Positions 10,122-19,235 of a stretch of DNA of 64,000 nt are shown piece after piece; the stretch's first letter is position 1; every line of letters starts with the position of its first letter. The notes beneath the pieces are model-generated. The model ran no database searches. It had not been told where the DNA came from and was given only the letters and a program-made list of their open reading frames with translations. Origin of the DNA: Bacteroidota bacterium (GTDB lineage Bacteria; Bacteroidota; Bacteroidia; Palsa-965); the NCBI GenBank assembly GCA_006218065.1, contig VBWE01000022.1:44541-108540 (forward strand), given 5' to 3'. Position numbers and translations under genes: made by a program.

Positions 10122-11138
10122 ATGACGGATAATATAGAATTACACCAGGAAAACATTTGGAGGTTTATTGATATATCAACCAGATGTTCTTTTAAATATT
10201 TTAAAGAAAACATTTCAAAGACTAATCCGTTTTCTCCACTACTTGCACCATTTGTTAATAATGCAAGATTGTACTTTGAGCAGTTCAAACGTGAATTGGT
10301 TATACAATTATCAAAAGCAATAAACCCAGCCCCTATAGGCATAGATTTGCGCTCCCGGTTTTACCTAATGATTGACCGATACACAAATTGGTATAGTAAG
10401 AATATTGAAAATATTAACAGTTTAGGCCGCAACAATGTTTTTGAACTAATGCTGAATATTATTGGTGATACAAAAGCAGAAATAGAAAAATATTTTCCTG
10501 AAAATACTTTATCCGAAAAAATATTCCCAATTAACATAAAGCAACAAAAAGAAGATTTACAACAAATTTTCAGCGATGAGGAGAAACGCTATGCAAAAGA
10601 CAAAAAACGAATTGTAGCAAAACTAAATACTATACTTGAACCAGAAAACAAAATCGCATTTCTAAAAAACGAACTGCGAGTATTTTATGAAGGATTGCAG
10701 CCTGTAACCACAGCAAGTTCGGGTGTTATACAACAGTTCCCCACGTTTCAAAATAAAAAACTTTTTTTAGATCGTTTCATCGAAACTGAAATTCAGAAAA
10801 TCGAAAACGGTGTAAATTCGTCTCCCGTTCAAAAGCCAGAACATTCACTTCGAGAGGTTGCATTATTTCTATTTTACAACGGCGAAAAGGTCGACAAAAA
10901 GAACGCCGATCAACTGGCAAAAAAATATAATCACAAATCTGGTCAGAAATTATATCAACTTTTTACTTTTTACTCCAGTAATAGTAACCGGATTCAGCCA
11001 GAGGAAACCAAAAAAAAAGCAGCAAACAAAATTGCTTTACTTAATAGGGTAATAACAATGCTTAACGGTGCTCCCCAAGCAAAGGCTAAAGACGAATTAA
11101 AAACAATGACCGCAAAGAATAAAGAGTATAGCCCATAA
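10122..11138 (+). CDS. Hypothetical protein of the mnmE element
   Basis: 338 residues, mostly helical, lysine- and asparagine-rich, very AT-rich codons. No motif that I can name. The C-terminal third (about 240-330, REVALFLFYNGEKVDKKNAD onward) has the look of a helical DNA- or protein-binding module of the kind found in Bacteroidota element proteins such as RteC, but this is a weak resemblance. It follows the integrase by 28 bp on the same strand and precedes the second HTH gene, so a regulatory or replication role within the element is plausible. Confidence 0.6.
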   Translation: MTDNIELHQENIWRFIDISTRCSFKYFKENISKTNPFSPLLAPFVNNARLYFEQFKRELVIQLSKAINPAPIGIDLRSRFYLMIDRYTNWYSKNIENINSLGRNNVFELMLNIIGDTKAEIEKYFPENTLSEKIFPINIKQQKEDLQQIFSDEEKRYAKDKKRIVAKLNTILEPENKIAFLKNELRVFYEGLQPVTTASSGVIQQFPTFQNKKLFLDRFIETEIQKIENGVNSSPVQKPEHSLREVALFLFYNGEKVDKKNADQLAKKYNHKSGQKLYQLFTFYSSNSNRIQPEETKKKAANKIALLNRVITMLNGAPQAKAKDELKTMTAKNKEYSP

Positions 11139-11203
11139 AATAGTAACCGGTTATAACCGGTTACCTCTTTTTCGATGGACAAACATTTGTGAAAAAAAAA
11201 CAG

Positions 11204-11548
11204 ATGAACAATCCATTTGAAAACATTGATGCTCGGTTGAGTAACATCGAAAACCTGCTACTTGACCTGAAACACAAAGCCCCGCAAAGCACTAAAAATT
11301 CCGAAAATGAGGAGTTAATGACCGTTCAGGATGCAGCGGCGTTTTTAAAACTATCCGTTCCGACTATTTACGGGCTTACACAACGGGCAGAAATACCCGT
11401 TTGTAAGCGCGGTAAACGGCTATACTTCTCAAAACAGGAACTTAGCGACTGGATTAAGGCAGGACGAAAAAAAACGTTAATAGAGTTAGAGCAGGAAGCG
11501 GAAACATGGTCAAACCCCAACCGTAAGCGAAGTAACCTTAAAAAATGA
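11204..11548 (+). CDS. Excisionase-family helix-turn-helix protein
   Basis: About 114 residues from the ATG at 11204; a GTG at 11189 is an alternative start, but the A-rich tract before 11204 and the MNNPF start favour the ATG. A short N-terminal coiled segment (ARLSNIENLLLDLK) is followed by an HTH_17/MerR-like domain at about 45-95 (LMTVQDAAAFLKLSVPTIYG, then RGKRLYFSKQELSDWI). Such small proteins act as excisionases or as regulators of the adjoining replication or mobilisation gene. The stop overlaps the next start by 4 bp, so it is coupled to the Rep-like gene. Confidence 0.8.
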   Translation: MNNPFENIDARLSNIENLLLDLKHKAPQSTKNSENEELMTVQDAAAFLKLSVPTIYGLTQRAEIPVCKRGKRLYFSKQELSDWIKAGRKKTLIELEQEAETWSNPNRKRSNLKK

Positions 11549-12396
11549 TCGACTTTATCAAAGGTCGCATCATTAGCAACCCTGCACTGGCAGAAACTTT
11601 AAGAAACGGTATATGTGAGCGCGTCGATATTAACCACAAGACCGCCGAAACAGATACCGCGATTTTTCGCGGTAAAATCGGCGATTTTGAAATACTTGTT
11701 TATTCGTCGAACTTAATTCGCGTGAAAGGCAGCATACACAAATACTATGAAGGAGGAACAAATAGTTCCGACTTTACTTACTCCATGTTTCTGAAAACAG
11801 TTAACCGGTTTTGCGGAGAACTGGGAATAAAGCCTATAGACTTTCTATTAGAAAACGTCGAATTTGGTGTAAATATCCTCCTGCCTTATTCGGCTAAAAT
11901 CATTTTGGATAATGTTGTTTGCCTTAAAACAGGTTTGCCATTCAGCCACCAGCAGGGCGGTGGATTGTGTTTTAAACGAAAAGAATACAGGCATAAACTG
12001 TACGACAAATCCGCACAGTACCAGTTAACGGGTTTCCTCCTCCGCTACGAAATTCACGCAGACAAAATGCGTTTAATTACCCCGGTGAAAACATTACACG
12101 ATTTGACAATACCGGAAGTTTGGACTATGTTTCAACAGGAATTATGCAGGTACTTTCAAGAAATTATCTTTACTGACACATACACTCCGGAAAAACTAAA
12201 AAAATGGAATAAGAAGTATTACAAGCAATACGCCGACAAAATCAATAATTCGCGTTTCTGGAAAGGCTTGGCAGGTATTGACCGTTACCGCCACCATCTA
12301 CGTTTAAAACGATTACAACAACAGGGAACGCATAATTTCAGTATTGAGATCGTTAAGTTGATAGAGAAAAAGGCAGTAGAACTAAAAAGCAGGTAA
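11545..12396 (+). CDS. Putative replication initiator-like protein
   Basis: 283 residues. The central part (about 145-180: HKLYDKSAQY followed by LLRYEIHADKM) resembles the YDK...R-E signature of phage and plasmid rolling-circle replication proteins (II/X or Rep_trans type). I could not find an obvious HUH metal motif, so the assignment is tentative. Context supports it: it is translationally coupled to an excisionase-like HTH gene inside an integrative element, an arrangement often seen for element replication genes. A circular excised form that replicates by rolling circle would fit. Alternative: an element protein of unknown function. Confidence 0.5.
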   Translation: MIDFIKGRIISNPALAETLRNGICERVDINHKTAETDTAIFRGKIGDFEILVYSSNLIRVKGSIHKYYEGGTNSSDFTYSMFLKTVNRFCGELGIKPIDFLLENVEFGVNILLPYSAKIILDNVVCLKTGLPFSHQQGGGLCFKRKEYRHKLYDKSAQYQLTGFLLRYEIHADKMRLITPVKTLHDLTIPEVWTMFQQELCRYFQEIIFTDTYTPEKLKKWNKKYYKQYADKINNSRFWKGLAGIDRYRHHLRLKRLQQQGTHNFSIEIVKLIEKKAVELKSR

Positions 12397-12474
12397 TATT
12401 TCCCCACTTCATATACTAAGTGAAAACATTACAAGGTTTTTCTATTATTCCTTAGAAATTTAGGTTTCCCAGCC

Positions 12475-13050
12475 ATGCCCCGACATTCTACCCTTCCCAC
12501 GTTATTCGATGAATGTAAAACCGTTTCGATCAACGACCTCAAAAAATGGGGCTACCTGGTACGGGGTAAAAACCCTGCGGGGGTTATCACCTGGAGGCGG
12601 CGCGGTGAAATTACAGCGCAGATCAGCATAGCGGTATTAATGGCAACCGCTGCTCCCTGTGTGGAGCTGGATTACAGGGTAAACGGAGAACCCCGCCAGA
12701 TAACCGCAGAATTAACGGCTATACCCTCTAATTTAGGCCGGGGGCAGTTGTGGTACTTCATCTGCCCGCACACCTCCAGGCGTTGCCGCAAACTGTACCT
12801 GGTTGACGGTTATTTCTATCACCGCTCTGCATTTAGGGGAGTGTTTTACAAACAGCAAACACTATCCGAAAAAAGCAGGGATTTGTATATTTTTTTTAGA
12901 GATACATGGTTGGCTGAAAACGGGTGCGACCAAGTGTACGAAAAGCATTTCCGCAAAAGCTATAAAGGAAAAATGACAAAACGTTACCGCCGGGTATTGC
13001 GGCAGATTAAACGGGGTGAAGATTTAAACAAGGAGGTATTATGTATGTAA
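12475..13050 (+). CDS. Hypothetical protein with remnant zinc-ribbon motif
   Basis: 191 residues, basic. The segment WYFICPHTSRRCRKLYL (about 95-112) resembles a widespread bacterial family of unknown function with a CPxCxRRCRKLYL pattern followed by a second CxxC pair. Here the second Cys of the first pair is missing and the second pair is replaced by YFYHRSAFRG, so zinc binding is probably lost. The end is strongly basic (KSYKGKMTKRYRRVLRQIKR), suggesting nucleic-acid contact. It starts 78 bp after the Rep-like gene and converges on the minus-strand gene at 13060. Confidence 0.65.
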   Translation: MPRHSTLPTLFDECKTVSINDLKKWGYLVRGKNPAGVITWRRRGEITAQISIAVLMATAAPCVELDYRVNGEPRQITAELTAIPSNLGRGQLWYFICPHTSRRCRKLYLVDGYFYHRSAFRGVFYKQQTLSEKSRDLYIFFRDTWLAENGCDQVYEKHFRKSYKGKMTKRYRRVLRQIKRGEDLNKEVLCM

Positions 13051-13059
13051 CATCTTCGA

Positions 13060-14499
13060 TTACCGGGACACGTATTGCACCCCCAGCGTCCTGCAAATAA
13101 ACCATTCCTGGAACGGTATCAATTCCCCGCGTTCCGGGTTCCAGGCGGTTGCTCCCTGCTTTGCCCGCAGGTGTTCAATATGCGGCTGATGTTGCTGGTA
13201 AACGTGTTTAAAATCCAAATCAGAAACGATTACGGCCTGCATCAGATCAACGGCTAACTGTTCCCGCTCGTTCAGATGAACCGCAAGAGGGAATTTTTTA
13301 TCCAGGGCAACCAGTTTCCGGATTATTGTTTTTTTCTCCTGCTTTGCTTCGCTTTCAATTACCAGCATTTGCAGAAACAGCCGGGCAGCGGTTCCGAAGT
13401 GTTCACGGTCTGCGGTTCTCCAGTTAATGTTCTCCATTGCTTCCAAAGCATCCGCATACATACCCTGCTGATAAAGTACGAGGGCTTTGATATAAAACGT
13501 TTTCCCGTTAGGTTGCAGCGTTAATGCTTCGGTAATGGCCGCGGATGCAGGAACAGGTTTATTTTCTGCGAAATACGCGCAGGCTTCTACCTCCAGCAAA
13601 GCCCGGCGTTTTTCCGTCTGCTCGGCGTATAAGGGCAAACAGTGCTGTATTGTTTCAATCGTTTGCGGAAACCGCAGGAGGGCGAAATATAGCCCCGCTA
13701 ATGCAAAGTAGGTTTCGCGTAGCTTGTTCCCGTCCTGCAAAGCCGGATGTTTTTCAATTAGCCGGATTTGTTTTTTCCTGCACTGCAAAACCTGTTCACG
13801 GTTCCCGCTTTTGGTTGCCGTGTGTGCTTCGGTTTCCAGCAGCAGAAACGCTGCCCGTGCCGATCCCTGTAAATGCTCCAGCGTTCGCAGGTCGGCTAAA
13901 CGGCTTCGGGTTGTTTCCGGTTCATCCAACTGCGAAAGCAAATACAGTTCGTTGCACGTTATTTCAAACTGCCACTGCCTTCGCGTTTGACGTAATTGAT
14001 TTTCAAACCGCTGCTGCTGCTTCGGGGTAACCTGTGCCAGGTAGGTTAACGCTTGCAACTGTTCGGCGAAAAACTCAAACCGGGCAGCCTTTTCGCACGC
14101 CGCATACAGGCGGTATTCGGCAATGGCATACAGGCCACGTTCTAATAAAAATTCGGTTTGGTATAAACGGGTTCTTACTTCGGAAAGTGTTTTCCGGTGT
14201 TCGGAAAGTATTTCAATCCGTTTGGTATTTACGGGTAACGTTGCCGCCTGGATTACTTTATCTTGCAACCGGATTACCAGCCGACTGAATGCAGCTACTT
14301 TGCGCCGACCATACAGCAGATATTCCAGGTCATGTTCTTTATAGGGTTGCGGTATGCTTAACAGGTGCAGCAGTTTCAGGCTTTTGCTTTCAAACTTTTC
14401 GCCCCTGCTGTCAAAGGCTTTCAGGTAGTTTGTTACCAGGTGGAGTTCGTTACTGGTTAACGTACTTACAAGCTGCTGGAGGCTTTTTATTCCGCTCAT
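13060..14499 (-). CDS. Helical-repeat (TPR-like) protein of the mnmE element
   Basis: 479 residues with no signal peptide, nearly all alpha-helical. TPR-like units are visible (LRETYFALAGLYFALLRFPQ, and ALVLYQQGMYADALEAMENI near residue 350). The N-terminal about 110 residues (LVSTLTSNELHLVTNYLKAF, then LLYGRRKVAAFSRLVIRLQD) resemble a common Bacteroidota family that begins with a segment of the type LTKSEKRYFKLF. It is the only minus-strand gene in the element. Cytoplasmic scaffold or regulator is a guess. Confidence 0.6.
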   Translation of the reverse strand: MSGIKSLQQLVSTLTSNELHLVTNYLKAFDSRGEKFESKSLKLLHLLSIPQPYKEHDLEYLLYGRRKVAAFSRLVIRLQDKVIQAATLPVNTKRIEILSEHRKTLSEVRTRLYQTEFLLERGLYAIAEYRLYAACEKAARFEFFAEQLQALTYLAQVTPKQQQRFENQLRQTRRQWQFEITCNELYLLSQLDEPETTRSRLADLRTLEHLQGSARAAFLLLETEAHTATKSGNREQVLQCRKKQIRLIEKHPALQDGNKLRETYFALAGLYFALLRFPQTIETIQHCLPLYAEQTEKRRALLEVEACAYFAENKPVPASAAITEALTLQPNGKTFYIKALVLYQQGMYADALEAMENINWRTADREHFGTAARLFLQMLVIESEAKQEKKTIIRKLVALDKKFPLAVHLNEREQLAVDLMQAVIVSDLDFKHVYQQHQPHIEHLRAKQGATAWNPERGELIPFQEWFICRTLGVQYVSR

Positions 14500-14770
14500 G
14501 GTTTTTTCGGTTTAGTGAAACCGCAAACACCACTTTCAAAGATGTTTTATTTTGGGTATTCCCTCCAAATGCAGGACGTTCAGATACACACACCCAACTG
14601 AAATACAAAACAATACAGCGGTATTAAAAACACCAGGCACACAAATAGCAGTATAGCAAACGCTCCCCCGGTGCTGCCTGGTTAACGGGCGGTTGTGCCG
14701 TTTGCGTTATTTTACCGGACAACTGTTTAAAAATCCGGAGTTCGCTGTAAATTTCGCTTTCGGCTTTATC

Positions 14771-14778
14771 TATCTTTG
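14771..14778 (+). promoter_or_regulatory. -7 promoter element abutting the RadC-like gene
   Basis: TATCTTTG, a full match to TAnnTTTG, ends 5 bp before the ATG at 14784. A transcript starting at the normal distance would have almost no leader. The rest of the 284-bp gap (14500-14783) between the divergent genes shows no other feature. Confidence 0.6.
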
Positions 14779-14783
14779 AACGT

Positions 14784-15398
14784 ATGAACGTAACACTGAC
14801 AAAAACACAAAAAATATTAGTCCAAAGTTCCGGCGACATTGCCCGCATTATGCGGCAAATATTGCTCCGTGAAAACCGGATAAGCAGACAGCGCGAACAC
14901 CTCTGGGCAGTTGGCCTGAACGCTGATTTCAGTATTCTGTATGTGGAATTAATTGCTTTCGGGATACCCGGCAAAGGCAAAATAAAGCCGATGGAAATTT
15001 ACCGCCTGGCACTGCCAAAAGATGCAGCCTATATTTACCTGTGCCACAACCGGAAAACGGCTGACATGGCTGCACAGGCCGACGACAAGGCGTTAACCGA
15101 CCGTATGATACAGGTAGGGAATATTGTAGGTATAACGTTTTTTGACCATGTAATAATTAACGCAAAGACGGAAGACTATTTAAGTTTTCAGGACGTAGGG
15201 TTAATGGATGAACTGCGGAAAAGTACAGCCTGGGTTCCGAAGTTTGAGCAGATTAAGAAAATTAGAGCAATGGCAAAACAAGAGGGAGAACTATCAAAAG
15301 CCCGCATCATTGCCAAAAACATGAAAAAGAAAAAACTGGATGTTGCGTTGATTTCGCAACTGACAGGGTTAGCGGCTGATGAAATACGGAAACTCTAA
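14784..15398 (+). CDS. Degenerate RadC-like JAB-domain protein with a C-terminal Rpn-like tail
   Basis: 204 residues. Residues about 30-150 follow the RadC/JAMM fold (KIKPMEIYRLALPKDAAYIY, then VGITFFDHVII and SFQDVG). The metal-binding motif HxHPSG...SxxD is degraded: H88-N-R90-K-T-A, with the second His replaced by Arg and the Ser by Ala, so it should be enzymatically inactive. The last about 45 residues (ARIIAKNMKKKKLDVALISQ, LTGLAADEIRKL) resemble the C-terminal tail of Rpn/PD-(D/E)XK transposase-like nucleases. RadC-like genes are common in mobile elements. It lies 39 bp before the restriction-modification gene, perhaps in one operon. Confidence 0.72.
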   Translation: MNVTLTKTQKILVQSSGDIARIMRQILLRENRISRQREHLWAVGLNADFSILYVELIAFGIPGKGKIKPMEIYRLALPKDAAYIYLCHNRKTADMAAQADDKALTDRMIQVGNIVGITFFDHVIINAKTEDYLSFQDVGLMDELRKSTAWVPKFEQIKKIRAMAKQEGELSKARIIAKNMKKKKLDVALISQLTGLAADEIRKL

Positions 15399-15437
15399 TA
15401 ATACCTTTTATAGATCAGCAGAACGGAAATAGAATTT

Positions 15438-18377
15438 ATGATTACCAAAGAAACCGCCTACAAAAAAATCGCTGAACTGGTTGAACGGTTTGAGGAGCAG
15501 TTTGCCTCTTACAAAAAATCGGAATACAACGAAACGTTAACCCGCCGTGATTTTATTGATCCGTTTTTTAAAGCCCTGGGGTGGGATATTGACAACGAGC
15601 AGGGCTACGCCGAAGCATACCGCGAAGTAATACACGAGGACAGAATAAAAATAGGCGGGGCAACCAAAGCACCGGATTATTCCTTTCGGCTGGTTGGTGG
15701 TAAACGTTTGTTTTTTGTGGAGGCAAAAAAGCCCAGCGTTGCAGTAAAAGAGGAAATACAACCGGCGTACCAGGTACGGCGTTATGGCTGGAGCGCAAAA
15801 CTGCCGATAAGTATAATAACCGATTTTGAGGAGTTCGCAATTTACGACTGTACCAAAAAACCAAAGCCGACCGATAAAGCTGCCGTTGCCCGGATTAAAT
15901 ACCTCACATTCCGCGAATACTTGCAGGAGTTTGAGTTTATCTGGAATACCTTTTCAAAAGAACGGGTTTTAAAAGGCAGCTTCGATACATTCGTACAAAG
16001 CGATACGCACAAAAAAGGAACGGCCACCGTTGACAAAGATTTTTTGCAATCGCTGGACAGTTGGAGAACACAGTTAGCGAAAGCAATAAGCAGCAGCAAC
16101 AAAGACCTGGACGAGGACGAAATAAATTTTGCCGTTCAGCAGCTTATTGACCGGATTATATTTTTACGCATTGCCGAAGATCGCAGCGTTGAGCCTTACG
16201 GCAATATGCAGGGCGCGTTAAAAAGCGGTGATTATTACCATAACCTGTTTGACCTGTTCCGCGAAGCCGACGAGAAATACAATTCCGGCCTGTTTGATTT
16301 CAAAAAAGATCAGATCAGCAAACACCTGAAAATTGATAACAAGATTATTAAAAACGTTATCAATGAACTGTATTACCCGGAAAGCCCCTACGAATTTTCG
16401 GTTTTATCGGTTGAAATTCTGGGCAGTGCTTACGAACAATTCCTGGGCAAACAGATTAAAATAGATAAGGCACACCATGTAAAAATTGAGGAGAAACCCG
16501 AAGTACGAAAAGCAGGAGGAGTTTATTATACTCCGCAATACGTAGTTGATTATATTGTTAAAAACACCGTTGGTAAACTGATTGAAGGCAAAACGCCAAA
16601 AGACATCAGCAAAATAAAAATAGTTGATCCATCCTGCGGCAGTGGCAGTTTTTTGATCGGGGCTTACCAGTATTTGTTAGACTGGCATAAAGACTATTAC
16701 AGCAACAAGGGCAAACCCGTCAAAGGCAAAAAAGACAACCCGCTAACACCGGACGGCAACCTGACCACCGGCGAAAAAAAGCGCATACTGCTGAATAATA
16801 TTTTCGGCGTTGATATTGACGTTAACGCGGTGGAAGTTACCAAACTCTCGCTTCTGCTCAAATGTATGGAGGGCGAAACCAGTGCCTCAATAAACAACCA
16901 GCTAAAGTTTTTCAACGAACGGGTATTACCTACCCTGGACGAGAATATTAAAAGCGGAAACAGCTTAATAGATACTGACTTTTACGAAACCCAACTGGAT
17001 TTTGGAGAGGAGAAAAACATTAAACCGTTTAACTGGCAGAAAGGGTTTCCAACGGTATTTCAGGAAGGAGGGTTTAATATAATTTTAGGTAACCCTCCTT
17101 GGGGAGCAAATTTGAGTAATGATTCTATTATTTACTTAAAGAAAAAGCACCATTCTATTATTGTTAGAATGATTGATTCCTATATGTATTTCATTAATCA
17201 CTCAATAAACATTTTGAACAAAGAAGGTTATTTGGGCATGATTATACCAAGCACATTTCTTAATCAGGTTGACATGAAACTATTAAGAAAAAAAATAATC
17301 GAAACCAGTAACATAAATTCGGTAATTAATCTTGGTGAAAAAATATTTGGTTCAAAAGTCTTAAACACTTCAACTATTCTCATTTTTCAAAACACAAAAA
17401 AATCGGATAACAAAATATTGTTAGGTGATATTAGAAACATAAATCTTGAAGAGAAAGCAAAGCATTTAAACGAACTAAATGCTTCAAATAAAAAGGAATG
17501 GATAGATTTAGTTAAGACGGATGAACAAACAACTTTTTTTACCTTTAGTACATTAAACGTATCACTTTTATCTAAGTTAAGATCGAAACATCCTAAGTTC
17601 AAAGACATTTTAGATGGTGAGGTACAAAGAGGGGTTAGCCCTGACTATGCAAAAGCTGTCATACTAACAAAAGATGAAGCAAAAACAAAAAAAATAGAAA
17701 CCTCAATACTCAAGCCTTTAGTATTAGGAAAGCATATCACAAGATACACTAAGCCCAATTCTGACGTATTACTCATTTACTTAACCTCAAAGGATGATTT
17801 AGAAAATTACACGAATGCAAAAAAGCACTTATTACAGTATAAAAAATTTATTACTTGTAGAGAAGTTGCCGAAGGAAAACATAAGTGGTATTCATTACAT
17901 AGACCACGAAACCCCGACATTTTCAAGAAAAATAAATTCATTGGGCTTACTACAACCAAAAAACTTTGTTTGATATATGACGAATTTGGTTATTACACCA
18001 CCGATGCGCTTTATGTTTTTAATGTAAAAAAAGGTGTTCATGAGAATAGTGTTTTAGCTGTTTTCAACTCTAAAGCATTTCAGTTTTTATATGAAACAGC
18101 AATTCAAGGAGGACAAAGGGTTATACCACAGGTAAAAGCTGCAAACCTTTATGAGTTGCCATTTCCAAATGCTACCAAAAAAAATTTAGATTTAGAGAAA
18201 TTAACAGAACAGCTTTTGGAATTAAATCAAAGGAATAAGGAAATAAAACTCGACAGCAAACGGCAAGAAATAAAAAGTAAAATTGACTACTGCGAAAGCC
18301 GTATAAACGAGATCGTGTATCAGTTATACGAACTTACCCCGGATGAAATAAAGATCGTTGAGGAGGCCAGCAAATAA
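15438..18377 (+). CDS. Type IIG restriction-modification enzyme (fused nuclease, N6-adenine methylase, specificity domain)
   Basis: 979 residues, a usual length for single-chain type IIG enzymes. Order: N-terminal HsdR_N-like nuclease (RRDFIDPFFKALGWDI; D80 ... E95-A-K97 of the PD-(D/E)XK site), helical linker, N6-adenine methyltransferase with S-adenosylmethionine motif DPSCGSGSF near 397 and catalytic NPPW at 552-555, then a C-terminal target-recognition region (about 700-950). One protein would both methylate and cut DNA at a specific site, defending the element and host. The stretch from about 17100 to 18240 is strikingly more AT-rich than the 5' half, as expected for swapped recognition domains. 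All key residues are present. Confidence 0.92.
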   Translation: MITKETAYKKIAELVERFEEQFASYKKSEYNETLTRRDFIDPFFKALGWDIDNEQGYAEAYREVIHEDRIKIGGATKAPDYSFRLVGGKRLFFVEAKKPSVAVKEEIQPAYQVRRYGWSAKLPISIITDFEEFAIYDCTKKPKPTDKAAVARIKYLTFREYLQEFEFIWNTFSKERVLKGSFDTFVQSDTHKKGTATVDKDFLQSLDSWRTQLAKAISSSNKDLDEDEINFAVQQLIDRIIFLRIAEDRSVEPYGNMQGALKSGDYYHNLFDLFREADEKYNSGLFDFKKDQISKHLKIDNKIIKNVINELYYPESPYEFSVLSVEILGSAYEQFLGKQIKIDKAHHVKIEEKPEVRKAGGVYYTPQYVVDYIVKNTVGKLIEGKTPKDISKIKIVDPSCGSGSFLIGAYQYLLDWHKDYYSNKGKPVKGKKDNPLTPDGNLTTGEKKRILLNNIFGVDIDVNAVEVTKLSLLLKCMEGETSASINNQLKFFNERVLPTLDENIKSGNSLIDTDFYETQLDFGEEKNIKPFNWQKGFPTVFQEGGFNIILGNPPWGANLSNDSIIYLKKKHHSIIVRMIDSYMYFINHSINILNKEGYLGMIIPSTFLNQVDMKLLRKKIIETSNINSVINLGEKIFGSKVLNTSTILIFQNTKKSDNKILLGDIRNINLEEKAKHLNELNASNKKEWIDLVKTDEQTTFFTFSTLNVSLLSKLRSKHPKFKDILDGEVQRGVSPDYAKAVILTKDEAKTKKIETSILKPLVLGKHITRYTKPNSDVLLIYLTSKDDLENYTNAKKHLLQYKKFITCREVAEGKHKWYSLHRPRNPDIFKKNKFIGLTTTKKLCLIYDEFGYYTTDALYVFNVKKGVHENSVLAVFNSKAFQFLYETAIQGGQRVIPQVKAANLYELPFPNATKKNLDLEKLTEQLLELNQRNKEIKLDSKRQEIKSKIDYCESRINEIVYQLYELTPDEIKIVEEASK

Positions 18378-18409
18378 GCGGAGGGTAACCTATTTACAAC
18401 AGTTAGAAA

Positions 18410-19192
18410 TTGAGCAACGATTTTAAAAACCCGTATGCCGAATTAGGCCGTGCTGATTCCGCTAATTATATTACTCCTGACGAGGCCGTTATATTGCGCG
18501 ATGGAGGGCGTAAAGATTTTTACTGCCCGGATAGCGACTGCCGCGACCCTTACAGGAGGTTATCACTTGTTGAGCAGAAACATAAAAGACCATTTTTCAG
18601 ACATTACCACGGCTACGATCACAACAGCAACCCGGAAACCCTGCTGCACAAATTAGCCGTTAAATGGTTTGCAGACAAAACAGCCTTTGAAATACCATCA
18701 CACGAAAGCGAAGGTAAAGCACTAAAGCAGCAGACGGTTCAATTAGATGCGGCTAAAACCCGATTAGAGTACAACATTGCAAACACAATAAGGCCGGATG
18801 TTATGCTGCACACGGAAAGCGGTTTTACGTTCGCCGTTGAAATCGTTGTTACAAGTGACGTACACAGTGCCAAAGCGAAGAAAATAGAACTGTTCAATTT
18901 ACCCACGTTGCGAATTGATTTTAGCCGCTTTTATCTGTACAACCGGGAACGATGCCAAACAGATAAACAGTTTATCGAAAGCAGTTTAAACCGGTTGCTT
19001 GCTGATATAAACCTGAAAAGCTGGGTAAAGCCTCCCGCCTGGGATAAACTGCCCGCTGAAATAGAGGTAATACAAATAACAGAACCGGCAAATGAACCCG
19101 CAACCACACACACACCACAAAATGAAAACACCGGCTGCTTTGTTATCCTGCCGCTTATTGGAGCAGGGTATTTGCTTTATACGCTGCTGTGA
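18410..19192 (+). CDS. CoiA-like nuclease-domain protein with C-terminal membrane anchor
   Basis: 260 residues from a TTG start. N-terminal part resembles the CoiA zinc-finger region: FYCPDSDC (C39, C44), then FFRHYHG and NPETLLHKLAVKWF matching the CoiA pattern of HFxH followed by H..K. The middle has RPD (128-130) and FAVEIVV (E144) with a downstream Lys, the PD-(D/E)XK layout of CoiA-family nucleases. Residues about 243-260 (CFVILPLIGAGYLLYTLL) form a single membrane helix at the very end. CoiA aids competence in Gram-positives; here a DNA-processing or defence role beside the restriction enzyme is inferred. It is the last gene before attR. Confidence 0.68.
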   Translation: MSNDFKNPYAELGRADSANYITPDEAVILRDGGRKDFYCPDSDCRDPYRRLSLVEQKHKRPFFRHYHGYDHNSNPETLLHKLAVKWFADKTAFEIPSHESEGKALKQQTVQLDAAKTRLEYNIANTIRPDVMLHTESGFTFAVEIVVTSDVHSAKAKKIELFNLPTLRIDFSRFYLYNRERCQTDKQFIESSLNRLLADINLKSWVKPPAWDKLPAEIEVIQITEPANEPATTHTPQNENTGCFVILPLIGAGYLLYTLL

Positions 19193-19235
19193 TAAGCCCG
19201 GCAATAATCCGGCGAAGATGAAACACCGGCACAAA

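Noticed and set aside
13545..14627. Plus-strand frames opposite the 13060-14499 gene
   Set aside because: Cys-, Phe- and Arg-rich shadow translations without family matches; the minus-strand helical-repeat protein is the real gene.
8361..19192. Possible prophage
   Set aside because: No capsid, tail, portal, terminase or lysis genes were found; the element holds integrase, HTH, Rep-like and restriction genes only.
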